15,974 nucleotides of DNA from a bacterium (GCA_030426875.1 JAUHXI010000010.1:1-15974); one strand, 5' to 3'. Shown: positions 1 through 8,002, counted from the first letter of the stretch. Notes: generated by a model not told the origin, from the letters alone. Translations and numbers: made by a program.

Positions 1-1
1 A

Positions 2-3000
2 ACCGTTTATAGAGTGAGTGGACCTGCTTCTATGTTTGGAAGTCAAGTCAATATCAACAGTAATGCCCAAACGGGCGCAAAAGTTTATGTGACCGCAAGC
101 TTCACCAACTGGGACACAGGCACAACCGTGACCAGTACCACCCGAAGCATTACCGTGGCAAATGGGGGCAGCACATCCACAAGGCCAGCTGCGAATCAAG
201 TGGATGAGCCTTCAGCCACAATCTTTAAAGTGGATGCAAACTTACTAAAGTGCCTAAATGAGGCTGGTGAAACAGCCACATGTCCCGAATTCATTCCAAA
301 TAATTTAGTTTTTCCGGATGCCCCGTCTCCAACAACAATTGCATGTCCACAGTTAACAGGTGCACCAAGTAGCTGTGTTGAGGTAGCCAACAAATTATAC
401 GTAGAAAAGAGTGAGCCTGTGTGTGTGACCTATGAAAAAACAGGTGAGCCAATGCTCGGACCATGTGTGACTTTTAGTGGGAATATATTCTCGCCAGAAC
501 CGGCTGAACTCCCCAACTGCATCAGTGATAACGGTGCTCCCGAAACTTGTATCACCCACAAGGGTAAGATTTATATACCTGAAAATGAACCTAATGAACC
601 ACAAGGAGAAGGATGCTTCGATCTAAATGGGTCTCCAACTGAGTGTGTAACCTATTCGGGCAAGCTATTGGTAGCTTCAAACAACTGTGATCCAACTCAA
701 GAAAAATGCGATGCAAATGAAGAAATACCTGAAGATGAGCCAAGTGACGAACCACAAGATGAACCGGGCTGTGATCCAGCTAAAGCTGGAGGCTGTGATG
801 AACCAGGTGATGAGCCACAAGATGAGCCAGACTGTGATCCAACCAAGGCAGGAGGCTGTGAACCAGGTGATGAGCCAGGTGATGAACTTGACTGTGATCC
901 AACTGTTGCCAATGACTGTGAGCCGGAAGATGAGCCAGAGTGCAACCCTTTAACTGAAGCCTGTGATCCGGAGCCAGACTGTGATCCAGCTGTTGCGGCT
1001 GACTGTGATCCTGGAGAAGAACCATGTGATCCTGTCAATGAAGACTGTGATCCGGAGCCAGAGTGTGACCCATTACTTGTTGGAGACTGTGATCCCCAAG
1101 AAGAACCTGAGTGTGACCCATTACTTGTTGGAGACTGTGATCCCCAAGAAGAACCTGAGTGTGATCCATTACTTGTTGGAGACTGTGATCCCCAAGAAGA
1201 ACCTGAGTGTGATCCGCTTTTAGTTGGAGACTGTGATCCCCAAGAAGAACCTGAGTGTGATCCTTTAACTGAAGACTGTGATCCAAATCCAGACTGTGAT
1301 CCTTTGGTAGGACCTTGTGATCCTGAGGAAGAACCTTGTGATCCTTTGACCGAAGCCTGTGATCCGGAGCCAGAGTGTGATCCGTTGGTAGGACCCTGTG
1401 ATCCTGAGGAAGAACCTTGTGATCCTTTGACCGAAGCCTGTGATCCAAATCCAGACTGTGATCCGATCATAGAAGTGTGTGACACCGAAGAAGAACCTGA
1501 ATGTGACCCTGTCACTCAGGATTGTGATCCAGACATTGTAACCTTTGATCCTGATTGTATCGGACCAGACTGTAACAACACCCAACCCTTATGTATTGGA
1601 CCAAATTGTGGAGACGATGACACCCCAGGCTTCATTCCAGGCTACAAACTCATCTGTCATAAAGTCGACAACTTTGGCGCACTGATGTATCTACCAGAAG
1701 ACATCGCCGACAAACACTTGAATGACGTCGATCACCTTGAAGATTTTGAAGTGAACGAATTTGATGACAATCCCAACAACGATGCAGAAGACTGTCTAGG
1801 CATCGACATCTGTGAAAACTTACACGGCAGCGCGAGTGAAAGACCTGGATTATGTAGTGAGGAGATATTTGAAGCCGCCGAAACAGCCCTACACCAAAGT
1901 GCGGATGAATGTGAAAGCTGTGTTGTTGACGTTCCGACTGAACCAAACAGTCCTTATTGTAGGCAAGAGTTCCCAGTCGCAAGCCTCGATACCGATGGGG
2001 ATGGTCTAACCGACCGAACTGAGTGTTACTTGAATACCGATTATACTGACGTTGATACAGACAATGATCAATGTACTGATGGGTATGAGCATCACACATC
2101 CAACACCAATCCACACGTACCGGATTGTTCGCCAGAAACGATGTACAGTTCAATCGTCATCACAGATCCAAAAGAAGGATGGATTGTAAGTGGCATGGAC
2201 ATTTCTGGAGTGACAGACCGCGCCACAATTGACGTGGGCATCACCGCCTTCCCTGCGATTCGTAGCGTTCTAAACCCCATTGTCAACAACCATGAACAAA
2301 TGGCCCGCGAGCTCAACTGGGTGGTGAATCCAAACGATACCAGCAACCTAGAAGAGCGAAGGCAACTGATCATGGAATCAAACGAAGCCCTTAAATTAGC
2401 CATTGAAGAATTCTATGCATTCACTCAAGACACACACATAGAATACACTCGTGAATTGAACATTGTCCAATCAGTAGAAGCCTACACTCAAAAGACACCG
2501 GAAGAAATGTTAGACAGCGTTCAAGAAGCCAACCTGCTTCTCAATAGCTTAAACAGCATTCAAACCGGTGGAACATTCTTAGGATTAACCAACACCTTTA
2601 GTGACGTTGCCGTAGGAGAGCAAACCCTAAAAGGATTCAACCTAAAACCACAAACGCCACTGAGTGACGGAATGTATGACCTTGTTGCTGTAGGACGATT
2701 GCCAGGTGGAACCATAACCTCTGAGGCAGTACGCATAACATTAGACCACGAAGCCATTGTTGAAGCCCCACAACCCGAGTACCTAGACGATGTAGCGCTA
2801 ACCCCTGACAACATTAAAAATGGATGGGAGCTAAAATTACACGGAAGTGCTAAGGACATTGAATTATCAGACATTGAAGTGCGCATCGAAAATGGACAAC
2901 CTAGGGTCTCAGGAAAAACCAATGGCTATCAAATTTTTGCCTCATGGCAAAGTGTCACGCTATCCTCATCGGCGATCATCGACAGTCCAGAAGGAAACTT

Positions 3001-3358
3001 CGACATGATCGCCCCTGGTGACTTGGGTGAAGGAGCCCACACCGTCACCCTTTATGCCATCAGCGAAGGTGAAAACGGAATCATTCGCTCTGCCTCCTCT
3101 GCCGTTGACTTTGTGATCGAAACACCAGGAGCTGCAAGCTCAATCATGCTATGGGTCATTGCTGGATTGATCTTAATAGCCGTGGCCACAGCTATTGCCA
3201 TGCGCCGCATGAAAAAAATTGATCAACTGGCCCCCGAGCACCGCGCCAAAGAAAATGAGTTGTACCACGCCTTTGGCGAAAAAGAGCCAGCTCCAAAAAT
3301 GCCAGAAGGGCATGCCGCTCACCAGGCAGAAGTGAATGCTGCCTTTGGCAATAGCTAA
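2..3358 (+). CDS. Large Cys-rich surface protein with C-terminal membrane anchor (5' partial)
   Basis: The frame is open to the left edge (codons from base 2), so the true start and any signal peptide lie outside; residues are numbered here from the GTG at 14. In order: the end of a Thr/Ser-rich beta domain (1-60); five divergent Cys-pair repeats (80-215); a roughly 308-residue Cys-Asp-Pro/Glu stalk with about 40 Cys (225-532); an ICH...HL segment (C548-H549 to H568-L569) like a motif seen in other bacterial surface proteins; two Asp-rich thrombospondin-3-like stretches (DTDGDGLTD 659-667, DTDND from 681); an Ig-like domain (about 712-905) interrupted by a helical segment (about 750-855); a second beta domain (920-1035); one membrane helix (1044-1063); and a charged tail of about 50 residues starting RRMKK. 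It should be exported and anchored with its bulk outside. Ligand and function are not recognised. No neighbour shares its strand for 3 kb. Confidence 0.9.
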   Translation, partial: TVYRVSGPASMFGSQVNINSNAQTGAKVYVTASFTNWDTGTTVTSTTRSITVANGGSTSTRPAANQVDEPSATIFKVDANLLKCLNEAGETATCPEFIPNNLVFPDAPSPTTIACPQLTGAPSSCVEVANKLYVEKSEPVCVTYEKTGEPMLGPCVTFSGNIFSPEPAELPNCISDNGAPETCITHKGKIYIPENEPNEPQGEGCFDLNGSPTECVTYSGKLLVASNNCDPTQEKCDANEEIPEDEPSDEPQDEPGCDPAKAGGCDEPGDEPQDEPDCDPTKAGGCEPGDEPGDELDCDPTVANDCEPEDEPECNPLTEACDPEPDCDPAVAADCDPGEEPCDPVNEDCDPEPECDPLLVGDCDPQEEPECDPLLVGDCDPQEEPECDPLLVGDCDPQEEPECDPLLVGDCDPQEEPECDPLTEDCDPNPDCDPLVGPCDPEEEPCDPLTEACDPEPECDPLVGPCDPEEEPCDPLTEACDPNPDCDPIIEVCDTEEEPECDPVTQDCDPDIVTFDPDCIGPDCNNTQPLCIGPNCGDDDTPGFIPGYKLICHKVDNFGALMYLPEDIADKHLNDVDHLEDFEVNEFDDNPNNDAEDCLGIDICENLHGSASERPGLCSEEIFEAAETALHQSADECESCVVDVPTEPNSPYCRQEFPVASLDTDGDGLTDRTECYLNTDYTDVDTDNDQCTDGYEHHTSNTNPHVPDCSPETMYSSIVITDPKEGWIVSGMDISGVTDRATIDVGITAFPAIRSVLNPIVNNHEQMARELNWVVNPNDTSNLEERRQLIMESNEALKLAIEEFYAFTQDTHIEYTRELNIVQSVEAYTQKTPEEMLDSVQEANLLLNSLNSIQTGGTFLGLTNTFSDVAVGEQTLKGFNLKPQTPLSDGMYDLVAVGRLPGGTITSEAVRITLDHEAIVEAPQPEYLDDVALTPDNIKNGWELKLHGSAKDIELSDIEVRIENGQPRVSGKTNGYQIFASWQSVTLSSSAIIDSPEGNFDMIAPGDLGEGAHTVTLYAISEGENGIIRSASSAVDFVIETPGAASSIMLWVIAGLILIAVATAIAMRRMKKIDQLAPEHRAKENELYHAFGEKEPAPKMPEGHAAHQAEVNAAFGNS
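251..685 (+). repeat. Five divergent Cys-pair protein repeats
   Basis: Within the surface protein, Cys pairs occur at residues 80/90, 111/121, 137/151, 169/179 and 201/211. Four pairs are spaced C-x9-C; the third has a 4-residue insertion. Several contain G-x-P between the cysteines (GAP, GEP, GAP, GSP), and most continue after the second Cys as [VI]-x-x-x-[GN]-[KN]-[IL]. Each unit is 21 to 32 residues. The pattern suggests small disulfide-closed beta hairpins. They are clear at protein level but not at DNA level, so they are older than the stalk repeats downstream. Confidence 0.75.
1061..1252 (+). repeat. 48-bp tandem repeat, four copies, in the Cys-Asp-Pro stalk
   Basis: Four 48-bp units start at 1061, 1109, 1157 and 1205, and a decayed fifth begins at 1253. 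Copies 1 and 2 are identical. Copy 3 differs by one C-to-T change. Copy 4 carries a few more synonymous differences at its left end. Each encodes the 16-residue unit ECDPLLVGDCDPQEEP, placing a Cys every 8 residues. The near identity indicates recent expansion by slippage or unequal recombination. Confidence 0.95.
1298..1459 (+). repeat. 81-bp tandem duplication in the Cys-Asp-Pro stalk
   Basis: Two 81-bp units (1298-1378 and 1379-1459) encode a 27-residue unit beginning CDPLVGPCDPEEEPCDP and continuing LTEACDP. They differ at only a handful of bases. The unit length differs from the neighbouring 48-bp array, so the stalk has been enlarged at least twice by different register duplications. 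Confidence 0.9.
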
Positions 3359-3368
3359 AAAATAGGCT

Positions 3369-3396
3369 GTACAGACGCAAAATCTTGCGTCTATAC
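3369..3396. repeat. 28-nt dispersed palindrome, copy 1
   Basis: A 28-nt imperfect palindrome starting GTACAGACGC and ending GCGTCTATAC, lying 10 bases after the surface protein stop codon. It shares length, GTA...TAC ends and the GACGC/GCGTC core with three other intergenic copies in this window. It can form a hairpin with one C-A mismatch but has no T-run of its own. Confidence 0.8.
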
Positions 3397-3404
3397 AATA
3401 ATCC

Positions 3405-3440
3405 AAAAATCCCAGCCAATAAAAATTGGCTGGGATTTTT
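3405..3440. terminator. Bidirectional intrinsic terminator
   Basis: A perfect 16-bp stem (3405-3420 pairs with 3425-3440) with an AAAA loop. The arms begin AAAAATCCCAGCC and end GGCTGGGATTTTT, giving a GC-rich core with an A-run on one side and a T-run on the other. It lies between the convergent surface protein gene (ends 3358) and the NifU-like gene (ends 3447), so it can stop transcription from both sides. Confidence 0.9.
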
Positions 3441-3446
3441 TTATAA

Positions 3447-3734
3447 TCAAACAATCTTTACCTGAATCCGCTCATCCACCTTTTCTTTGAGGGTTTGCTC
3501 AATAAAAACAAGGGTGCCCGACTCAGAAATCGGACAACCGCCACACGCCCCATGATAACGAATTAAAATATCCGTCCCTTCAATATCCATAATCTCCATC
3601 CCTCCCCCATCCATCTCAAGCGCCATATAAACTTGCTCAGAAAGAGCATCATCAATCAAACGAACCTGTTCATCAACCTCCAATTTTAGAAAATCAATTT
3701 TCTCTTCTGTTTTTGAATCGTTGTTTTGAGTCAT
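3447..3734 (-). CDS. NifU C-terminal-domain (Nfu-type) Fe-S scaffold protein
   Basis: A 95-residue protein consisting of little more than the Nfu domain. It has MDGGGMEIMD (41-50) and the cluster-binding GACGGCPIS motif with C64 and C67. Family knowledge: such proteins hold a [4Fe-4S] cluster at the interface of a dimer and deliver it to target enzymes in the cytoplasm. It is the last gene of the nadB-prsW-nifU run, 24 bp after the protease gene. The acidic N-terminus (MTQNNDSKTEEK) is probably disordered. There is no clear ribosome-binding site. The terminator at 3405-3440 follows its stop. A Fe-S target in the NAD pathway is possible (inference). Confidence 0.9.
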   Translation of the reverse strand: MTQNNDSKTEEKIDFLKLEVDEQVRLIDDALSEQVYMALEMDGGGMEIMDIEGTDILIRYHGACGGCPISESGTLVFIEQTLKEKVDERIQVKIV

Positions 3735-3758
3735 TATTATAAATAATTTCTAATTAAA

Positions 3759-4619
3759 TCAATCTGTCTTGTCAACAATGAGACCTAATTCTATCTTATC
3801 TTCTTTTTTCTTAAGAAGATAGCTAAGAAATAAGTAACCTCCCACAAAGTAAAACATGATAGAAAGCGTAATAAAAATGGGGCTTAAGCTCACTGTTGAA
3901 GAAAGGATGAAGTTATAAATCCCGTGCAAAGCCATGGCCAAAAAAAGTCCAAGCATCATCATCTCATCACGATACAAATGTGTGCGCTTCATGTGTAGAA
4001 TCGTTTTGAAGAAATTAAGGAGTGGGTGTCTTTTTTTCTCTTGATACTGCAACCGTAAAACAGGAGAGGCAAAGTGAGCCAGACCAAAATAATACCCCAA
4101 CACTCCTGAACAAAGCATATGGACCATCGTCACCACTGTGATGCGCGAAAGCACGAAAAAAACAAAAGTAGCCCCATCAAGCACACCCCACTGAGCATTA
4201 AAATAAACCATGTTTTCGTAAAACGCAAAACCCAACGCACTCACAATCGCCAAAGTAATCACATCATCAATAGTCTTAAAATGATCCTTATTGATCAACC
4301 GCATGACCACAAATTTAGACACCTCCTCCATGATTCCTATGCTAAGAAAAATCAATAAACTGGCCGAAACAGGGCCAACCAAAAGGGAGTCAATATTGCT
4401 CCGAAAATCCACCACATTGACTTTAAGAAAAATCAAATTGATCTCCGTCCCCCAATACCCCTTATAAAGCAAAATGAGTTGTGCTGCTAAAATCCCCCCC
4501 ACAAACGTAAAGAAAATCGACCAAGGATTGACACTGTATTTTTTACGAAACACTGCGATCCAAATGGCAGCAGGGATGATGGCAAGTAAAAAGGTGATGA
4601 GGTATTGAACAGAAAACAT
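3759..4619 (-). CDS. prsW: PrsW-family intramembrane protease
   Basis: A polytopic membrane protein of 286 residues with about seven to eight hydrophobic segments. PrsW/CAAX-protease-like motifs are present: EEVSK (E98, E99, K102), FYENMVY (E135, N136), H167 in a helix after SRITVV, and H232 in ALHGIYN. In Bacillus subtilis PrsW these positions are catalytic and the enzyme cleaves anti-sigma factor RsiW. No sigma/anti-sigma pair is visible here, so the substrate is unknown. It sits between nadB (32 bp upstream) and the NifU-like gene (24 bp downstream), all on the minus strand, which suggests cotranscription. A cytosolic basic loop lies around 190-215. The start is ATG at 4619 with no Shine-Dalgarno sequence. 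Confidence 0.85.
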   Translation of the reverse strand: MFSVQYLITFLLAIIPAAIWIAVFRKKYSVNPWSIFFTFVGGILAAQLILLYKGYWGTEINLIFLKVNVVDFRSNIDSLLVGPVSASLLIFLSIGIMEEVSKFVVMRLINKDHFKTIDDVITLAIVSALGFAFYENMVYFNAQWGVLDGATFVFFVLSRITVVTMVHMLCSGVLGYYFGLAHFASPVLRLQYQEKKRHPLLNFFKTILHMKRTHLYRDEMMMLGLFLAMALHGIYNFILSSTVSLSPIFITLSIMFYFVGGYLFLSYLLKKKEDKIELGLIVDKTD

Positions 4620-4651
4620 TTTTTATTGTTTATTTTTTGGAACTTGAAGCG

Positions 4652-6115
4652 TTAATCGATATCCTTAGACATGAAATGGGTGCCCAAGCTTTCTGAACGA
4701 GCCAAGCAAGCAAGAATGATTTTATACGCTGCAATTTGACGGTGCTGAATGCGATAGTCACGCGCCGGGAGTTTAGAGATTTCTTTCTTGGCTTTTTCTA
4801 AGCTATTTTTACTGCGGAGGATTCCCACATGCTCCCACATGATTTTTCCAATGCGAGCACTATAAGCCTTGACCTGATCAATAGACTCCAGTACAACCGC
4901 AGGAGTTTCAACCATCTCCAAATCAGAAGCATTGAGCTGATCTGCACCAAATTTTTTGGCAAGATGATCAGCCATGACTTTGGCAAAAACAAGCGATTCA
5001 AGTAAGGAATTACTGGCTAAACGATTTGCACCGTGCACACCTGTGCGAGCCACCTCTCCCAATGCATACAAGCGTGAAAGCCCCGTAGCACTGTGTAAAT
5101 CAACCGGCACCCCCCCACACGCATAATGAGCCACCGGCGTGATGGGAATCAAATCCTTAGCCAAATTCAAATCATAGGCCGTGAGTGCCTCAAAAATATT
5201 AGGAAATTTCTTTTCAACGTGATTCGAATCAATATGACGCATGTCCAAATATACAGGCCCATGCATTTCTTCAATAAAAACAGCCCGCGAAACGATGTCC
5301 CGAGGTGCTAGTTCGGCCCGCTTATCAAAGTGAGACAAAAATTGCTCCTGATGTTGATTTAGAATTTTGGCGCCCATACCCCTCAAGGTTTCGGACAGAA
5401 GAAGGTGACGGCCATTTTTTGGAAGTGCCAGGGCGGTAGGATGGAACTGAACGAATTCAACGTCTTGTAAATCCAGACCTGCATTCACAGCTAGAGCGAG
5501 GCCATCTCCACCAGCACCCAGCGCATTGGAAGTTTTGTGATAAAGCTGACCCAATCCACCGGTTGCTAAAATAGTCTGCTTAGCAAAATAAGGCTTAAGT
5601 GACGTTGTGTTTGAATCCGAAGGACGAGTGAAAGCACCCAAACACTGATCTGCATGGACAATCAGCTCAGCCGCCTCGTGTTTTTCAATGATTTTAATTG
5701 AACGGTTTCGCTGAGCAGCCTTAAGCAATACCCCTAAAACATCACGGCCAGTAAAATCCGAACTGCGCCACACACGGGACTGAGAATGACCCGCTTCCAT
5801 AAAAGGCTCAGACTCAATTTCAAGGCCAATGGATTGCAAAAACTGAAACGCTTTGGGGGCGCCCACAACCATTTGTCTCACAGCCGCCTCATCGCAATGG
5901 CCAACACCAACTTTTAGCGTGTCTTCAATGTGACTCTCAAAACTATCCTGCTTGCCAATGACACCTGCAACACCCCCCTGGGCCCAATAGGTGTTGGCAT
6001 TGTGAGCTTTTCCTTTGGTTAAAACGACCACATGACCCACTTTTGAAAGGTGTAAAGCAGCAGTTAGGCCAGCAATCCCAGCTCCAATGATGAGGTAATC
6101 AGTTTGTTTTTGCAT
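4652..6115 (-). CDS. nadB: L-aspartate oxidase
   Basis: 487 residues. It has an N-terminal FAD dinucleotide fold (IIGAGIAGLTAAL, 9-21), then TYWAQGGVAG (42-51). Residues matching the E. coli NadB active site are H225 in FHPTAL, R272 in APRDIVSR, H330 in VAHYACGG and R365 in HGANRLASNS. It oxidises L-aspartate to iminoaspartate, the first step of de novo NAD synthesis; iminoaspartate is then used by NadA. The last helical part (about 415-480) matches the NadB/Sdh C-terminal domain, though the usual ESRG is ESLG here. The HGANRLASNSLLE motif and lack of a dicarboxylate-reductase partner favour NadB over fumarate reductase. First gene of the run to prsW and the NifU-like gene. No nadA or nadC is in the window. 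Upstream 6116-6320 shows no convincing promoter. Confidence 0.93.
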   Translation of the reverse strand: MQKQTDYLIIGAGIAGLTAALHLSKVGHVVVLTKGKAHNANTYWAQGGVAGVIGKQDSFESHIEDTLKVGVGHCDEAAVRQMVVGAPKAFQFLQSIGLEIESEPFMEAGHSQSRVWRSSDFTGRDVLGVLLKAAQRNRSIKIIEKHEAAELIVHADQCLGAFTRPSDSNTTSLKPYFAKQTILATGGLGQLYHKTSNALGAGGDGLALAVNAGLDLQDVEFVQFHPTALALPKNGRHLLLSETLRGMGAKILNQHQEQFLSHFDKRAELAPRDIVSRAVFIEEMHGPVYLDMRHIDSNHVEKKFPNIFEALTAYDLNLAKDLIPITPVAHYACGGVPVDLHSATGLSRLYALGEVARTGVHGANRLASNSLLESLVFAKVMADHLAKKFGADQLNASDLEMVETPAVVLESIDQVKAYSARIGKIMWEHVGILRSKNSLEKAKKEISKLPARDYRIQHRQIAAYKIILACLARSESLGTHFMSKDID

Positions 6116-6320
6116 TTTGTTTTTTGTACTTCAACTTTACCTTAAAAAATACCCCATTGAAAGGGTCGTGTTGAATTTTTTTCATATATTTTTAACATTC
6201 TCAACTTTTATTTAACACTAAACGACCATCTTCAATTTTAAGCAAGGTCAAAAGGTTGTCCTTTGCCTTCAGGCTGATAGGATTGTGTAAAGTTCTCCAC
6301 TTTTAGTTTTTTAAGTTATC

Positions 6321-7130
6321 ATGGGCATGGAAAGAAGGGGGCTTGAGAGGTACGATATCAGATCACTTGACGAGGCAGGAATAATAGAAAGGAGAGGGGA
6401 AATCATAACCCTAAGAGGCAGGGTTTTTGACATTGACTATGATGATTATGTCATTGATCCAAAAACAGGCAAAAGATGGGGAGTTAGTCATTTTTTCGAT
6501 GAAAAAAACCCATCTTCTGATCAATTGAACAGCTTATCCGATGAAGAAATTCGAAAGAGAACACAAGAAGGCACAATACGATACCGACACCCCGAGCGGC
6601 TGAATGAACTTTCAAGTGAACAATTATTGGGCAATCGAGGCTTTGTTACGCTTGCCACAATAAACAACACAATTGCTGGAGCATCTTTAGGGTCAAAATA
6701 AACAGTCAGGGAGGTTTACAATTGGAATTGGGCAAGTAGAACCCCGTACGCAAAACGACACCTAGCCGGCCTTAAAAGAGACCCCAATCACTTCATTTCT
6801 CTTGTAGAAGCAGGAAGTGAAGGTGGGCTGACCTGGGAAAGTGAGTTGATTTTTTGGGAATCACTATTCACTACACAAGAACATAGAGGAATTGGACTAG
6901 CCCCACAGGTTGCCGAGAATTTTTTTAACCAATTAAAAGGAATGGCTGATGATCAGAGCAACATAATGATTACAGGTGATATGATTGAAGGTTCAGATTC
7001 GGAACGCCTCTTCATGGAATCAGATGGATTTAAAATTGAAAACTTCTTGAACAGCCCTAAAAAAGATGGAGGCGAAGTGATTGTATTCGCTAATCTGCGT
7101 CGAATGATCCAGAACGTTCTAAGTGAATGA
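6321..7130 (+). pseudogene. GNAT-like acetyltransferase interrupted by one in-frame TAA
   Basis: The stretch reads as one continuous frame of 269 sense codons except for TAA at 6699-6701 (codon 127). The part before the stop gives a 126-residue product; the part after it stays in the same frame through VREVYNWNWASRTPYAKRHL and on to 7130. The second half carries a GNAT acetyl-CoA-binding motif, TTQEHRGIGLAPQVAENFF (184-202), followed by the alternating pattern expected of the fold. Family knowledge: GNATs move an acetyl group from acetyl-CoA to an amine; the substrate here is unknown. Neither half alone contains the whole fold, so this is most simply a nonsense mutation or sequencing error; readthrough is possible. 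The 3' end overlaps the convergent regulator gene by 41 bp. No Shine-Dalgarno sequence precedes the ATG at 6321. Confidence 0.8.
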
Positions 7131-7953
7131 CTTTCTCGCCTCGCTTGGTTAATTTTGCTTTTTTTGAATCCCACAACTTAGCATCATCTTTTTTTGCCAT
7201 CCTCCATGCCAGTAAAAAAATATTCTTCCGCATATTTGCGACCTCAGAATGCTGAGTTAAGATTGAAAATACACCTTTCTTTGAATAAGATAGCTCAAGA
7301 GTAGAAGTGTCACTAATCAGTGTTTCATGGGCACCACTATATGGCTTTGGCACAAAAAAAGTTTCTCTATTTGAGGTAATATCACCCTCTTTTAAATCGA
7401 GCGCCAAGGCAGACAAAGTGGATATACATTTAACATGGATCCTTCTTTCTTTCCTTTTTTTAATACAGGCCTGAATAATAGCCTCTCGATTTAAATTCAT
7501 GCGTTCATCAGAAAAAGTACTCACGTAATCATAAACTGTAGAGCCAATTGGCAAAGGGCTAAAAAAGTCCACATAAGCCTTAACCACCTCATTCATTCCC
7601 TGTGAATACATTATTTTGGGGAGATTTGCACCAATATTGTTAATATGGCTCATTTCTGCCAATGCCTTGGTCAACAAGGCTTTTTTTCTAGACATGGCTT
7701 GAATCTCCTCCTCAACACTTCCAATCATTTTTTCAAGTGGCAAAGCATTCCACAAAATCACACCCTCTTTTTTCCTTGACCTTGTTAAGCTTCTTTTCTC
7801 GAGTCGTTTACAGATGTAATCAACAGTGCTCACAGACATCTCCAAACTACTTGCTAAGGTGGCAATGGACTGTTGGCCAAAAGTGTAAAGTCGTATATAG
7901 ATATCAGCTTCTTTTTTTGAAAATCCTGAAGATTCTAAAATATTTTCAATCAT
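7090..7953 (-). CDS. TrmB-like winged-helix transcriptional regulator
   Basis: 287 residues. Residues about 3-60 form a winged helix of the TrmB/ArsR type: ILESSGFSKKEADIYIRLY, then IATLASSLEMSVSTVDYICKRLE, then the wing SLTRSRKKEGVILW. A helical linker follows (about 72-100, EEEIQAMSRKKALLTKALAE). The C-terminal half (110-265) resembles the effector/dimer region of TrmB-like proteins of this size. Family members bind sugars or other small molecules in archaea; the ligand here is unknown. The gene is monocistronic and converges with the acetyltransferase gene. Its own upstream region holds three copies of a TTTTAC-N-GTAAAA palindrome, one inside the core promoter, which suggests autoregulation (inference). 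Confidence 0.8.
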   Translation of the reverse strand: MIENILESSGFSKKEADIYIRLYTFGQQSIATLASSLEMSVSTVDYICKRLEKRSLTRSRKKEGVILWNALPLEKMIGSVEEEIQAMSRKKALLTKALAEMSHINNIGANLPKIMYSQGMNEVVKAYVDFFSPLPIGSTVYDYVSTFSDERMNLNREAIIQACIKKRKERRIHVKCISTLSALALDLKEGDITSNRETFFVPKPYSGAHETLISDTSTLELSYSKKGVFSILTQHSEVANMRKNIFLLAWRMAKKDDAKLWDSKKAKLTKRGEKVIHLERSGSFDAD

Positions 7954-7973
7954 TTAAATCCAAATTACGAGTC

Positions 7974-8002
7974 GATTATACACTAAATTTTACAGTAATA
8001 AA
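7974..8002 (-). promoter_or_regulatory. Putative promoter of the TrmB-like gene
   Basis: On the minus strand a perfect TATAAT lies at 7979-7974, 20 nt before the ATG at 7953, predicting a leader of about 13 nt. At 17-bp spacing the -35 position (8002-7997) reads TTTATT, a weak match. One operator-like palindrome (7988-8000) falls between the two boxes. Confidence 0.5.

Noticed and set aside
697..1515. 272-codon minus-strand frame rich in Gly-Ser-Gln (and other long frames in the same stretch on both strands)
   Set aside because: The underlying 48-bp and 81-bp DNA repeats have lengths divisible by three and lack stops in several frames, so long shadow frames arise automatically. The plus-strand frame continues into recognisable domains and the membrane anchor.
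686..1609. CRISPR-like regular repeats
   Set aside because: The 48-bp units are contiguous with no unique spacers and are in frame within a coding sequence.
6116..6320. Promoter for nadB or the acetyltransferase gene in the divergent gap
   Set aside because: Only weak box pairs were found (for example TTCAAC/TATTTT on the minus strand); none is good enough to annotate.
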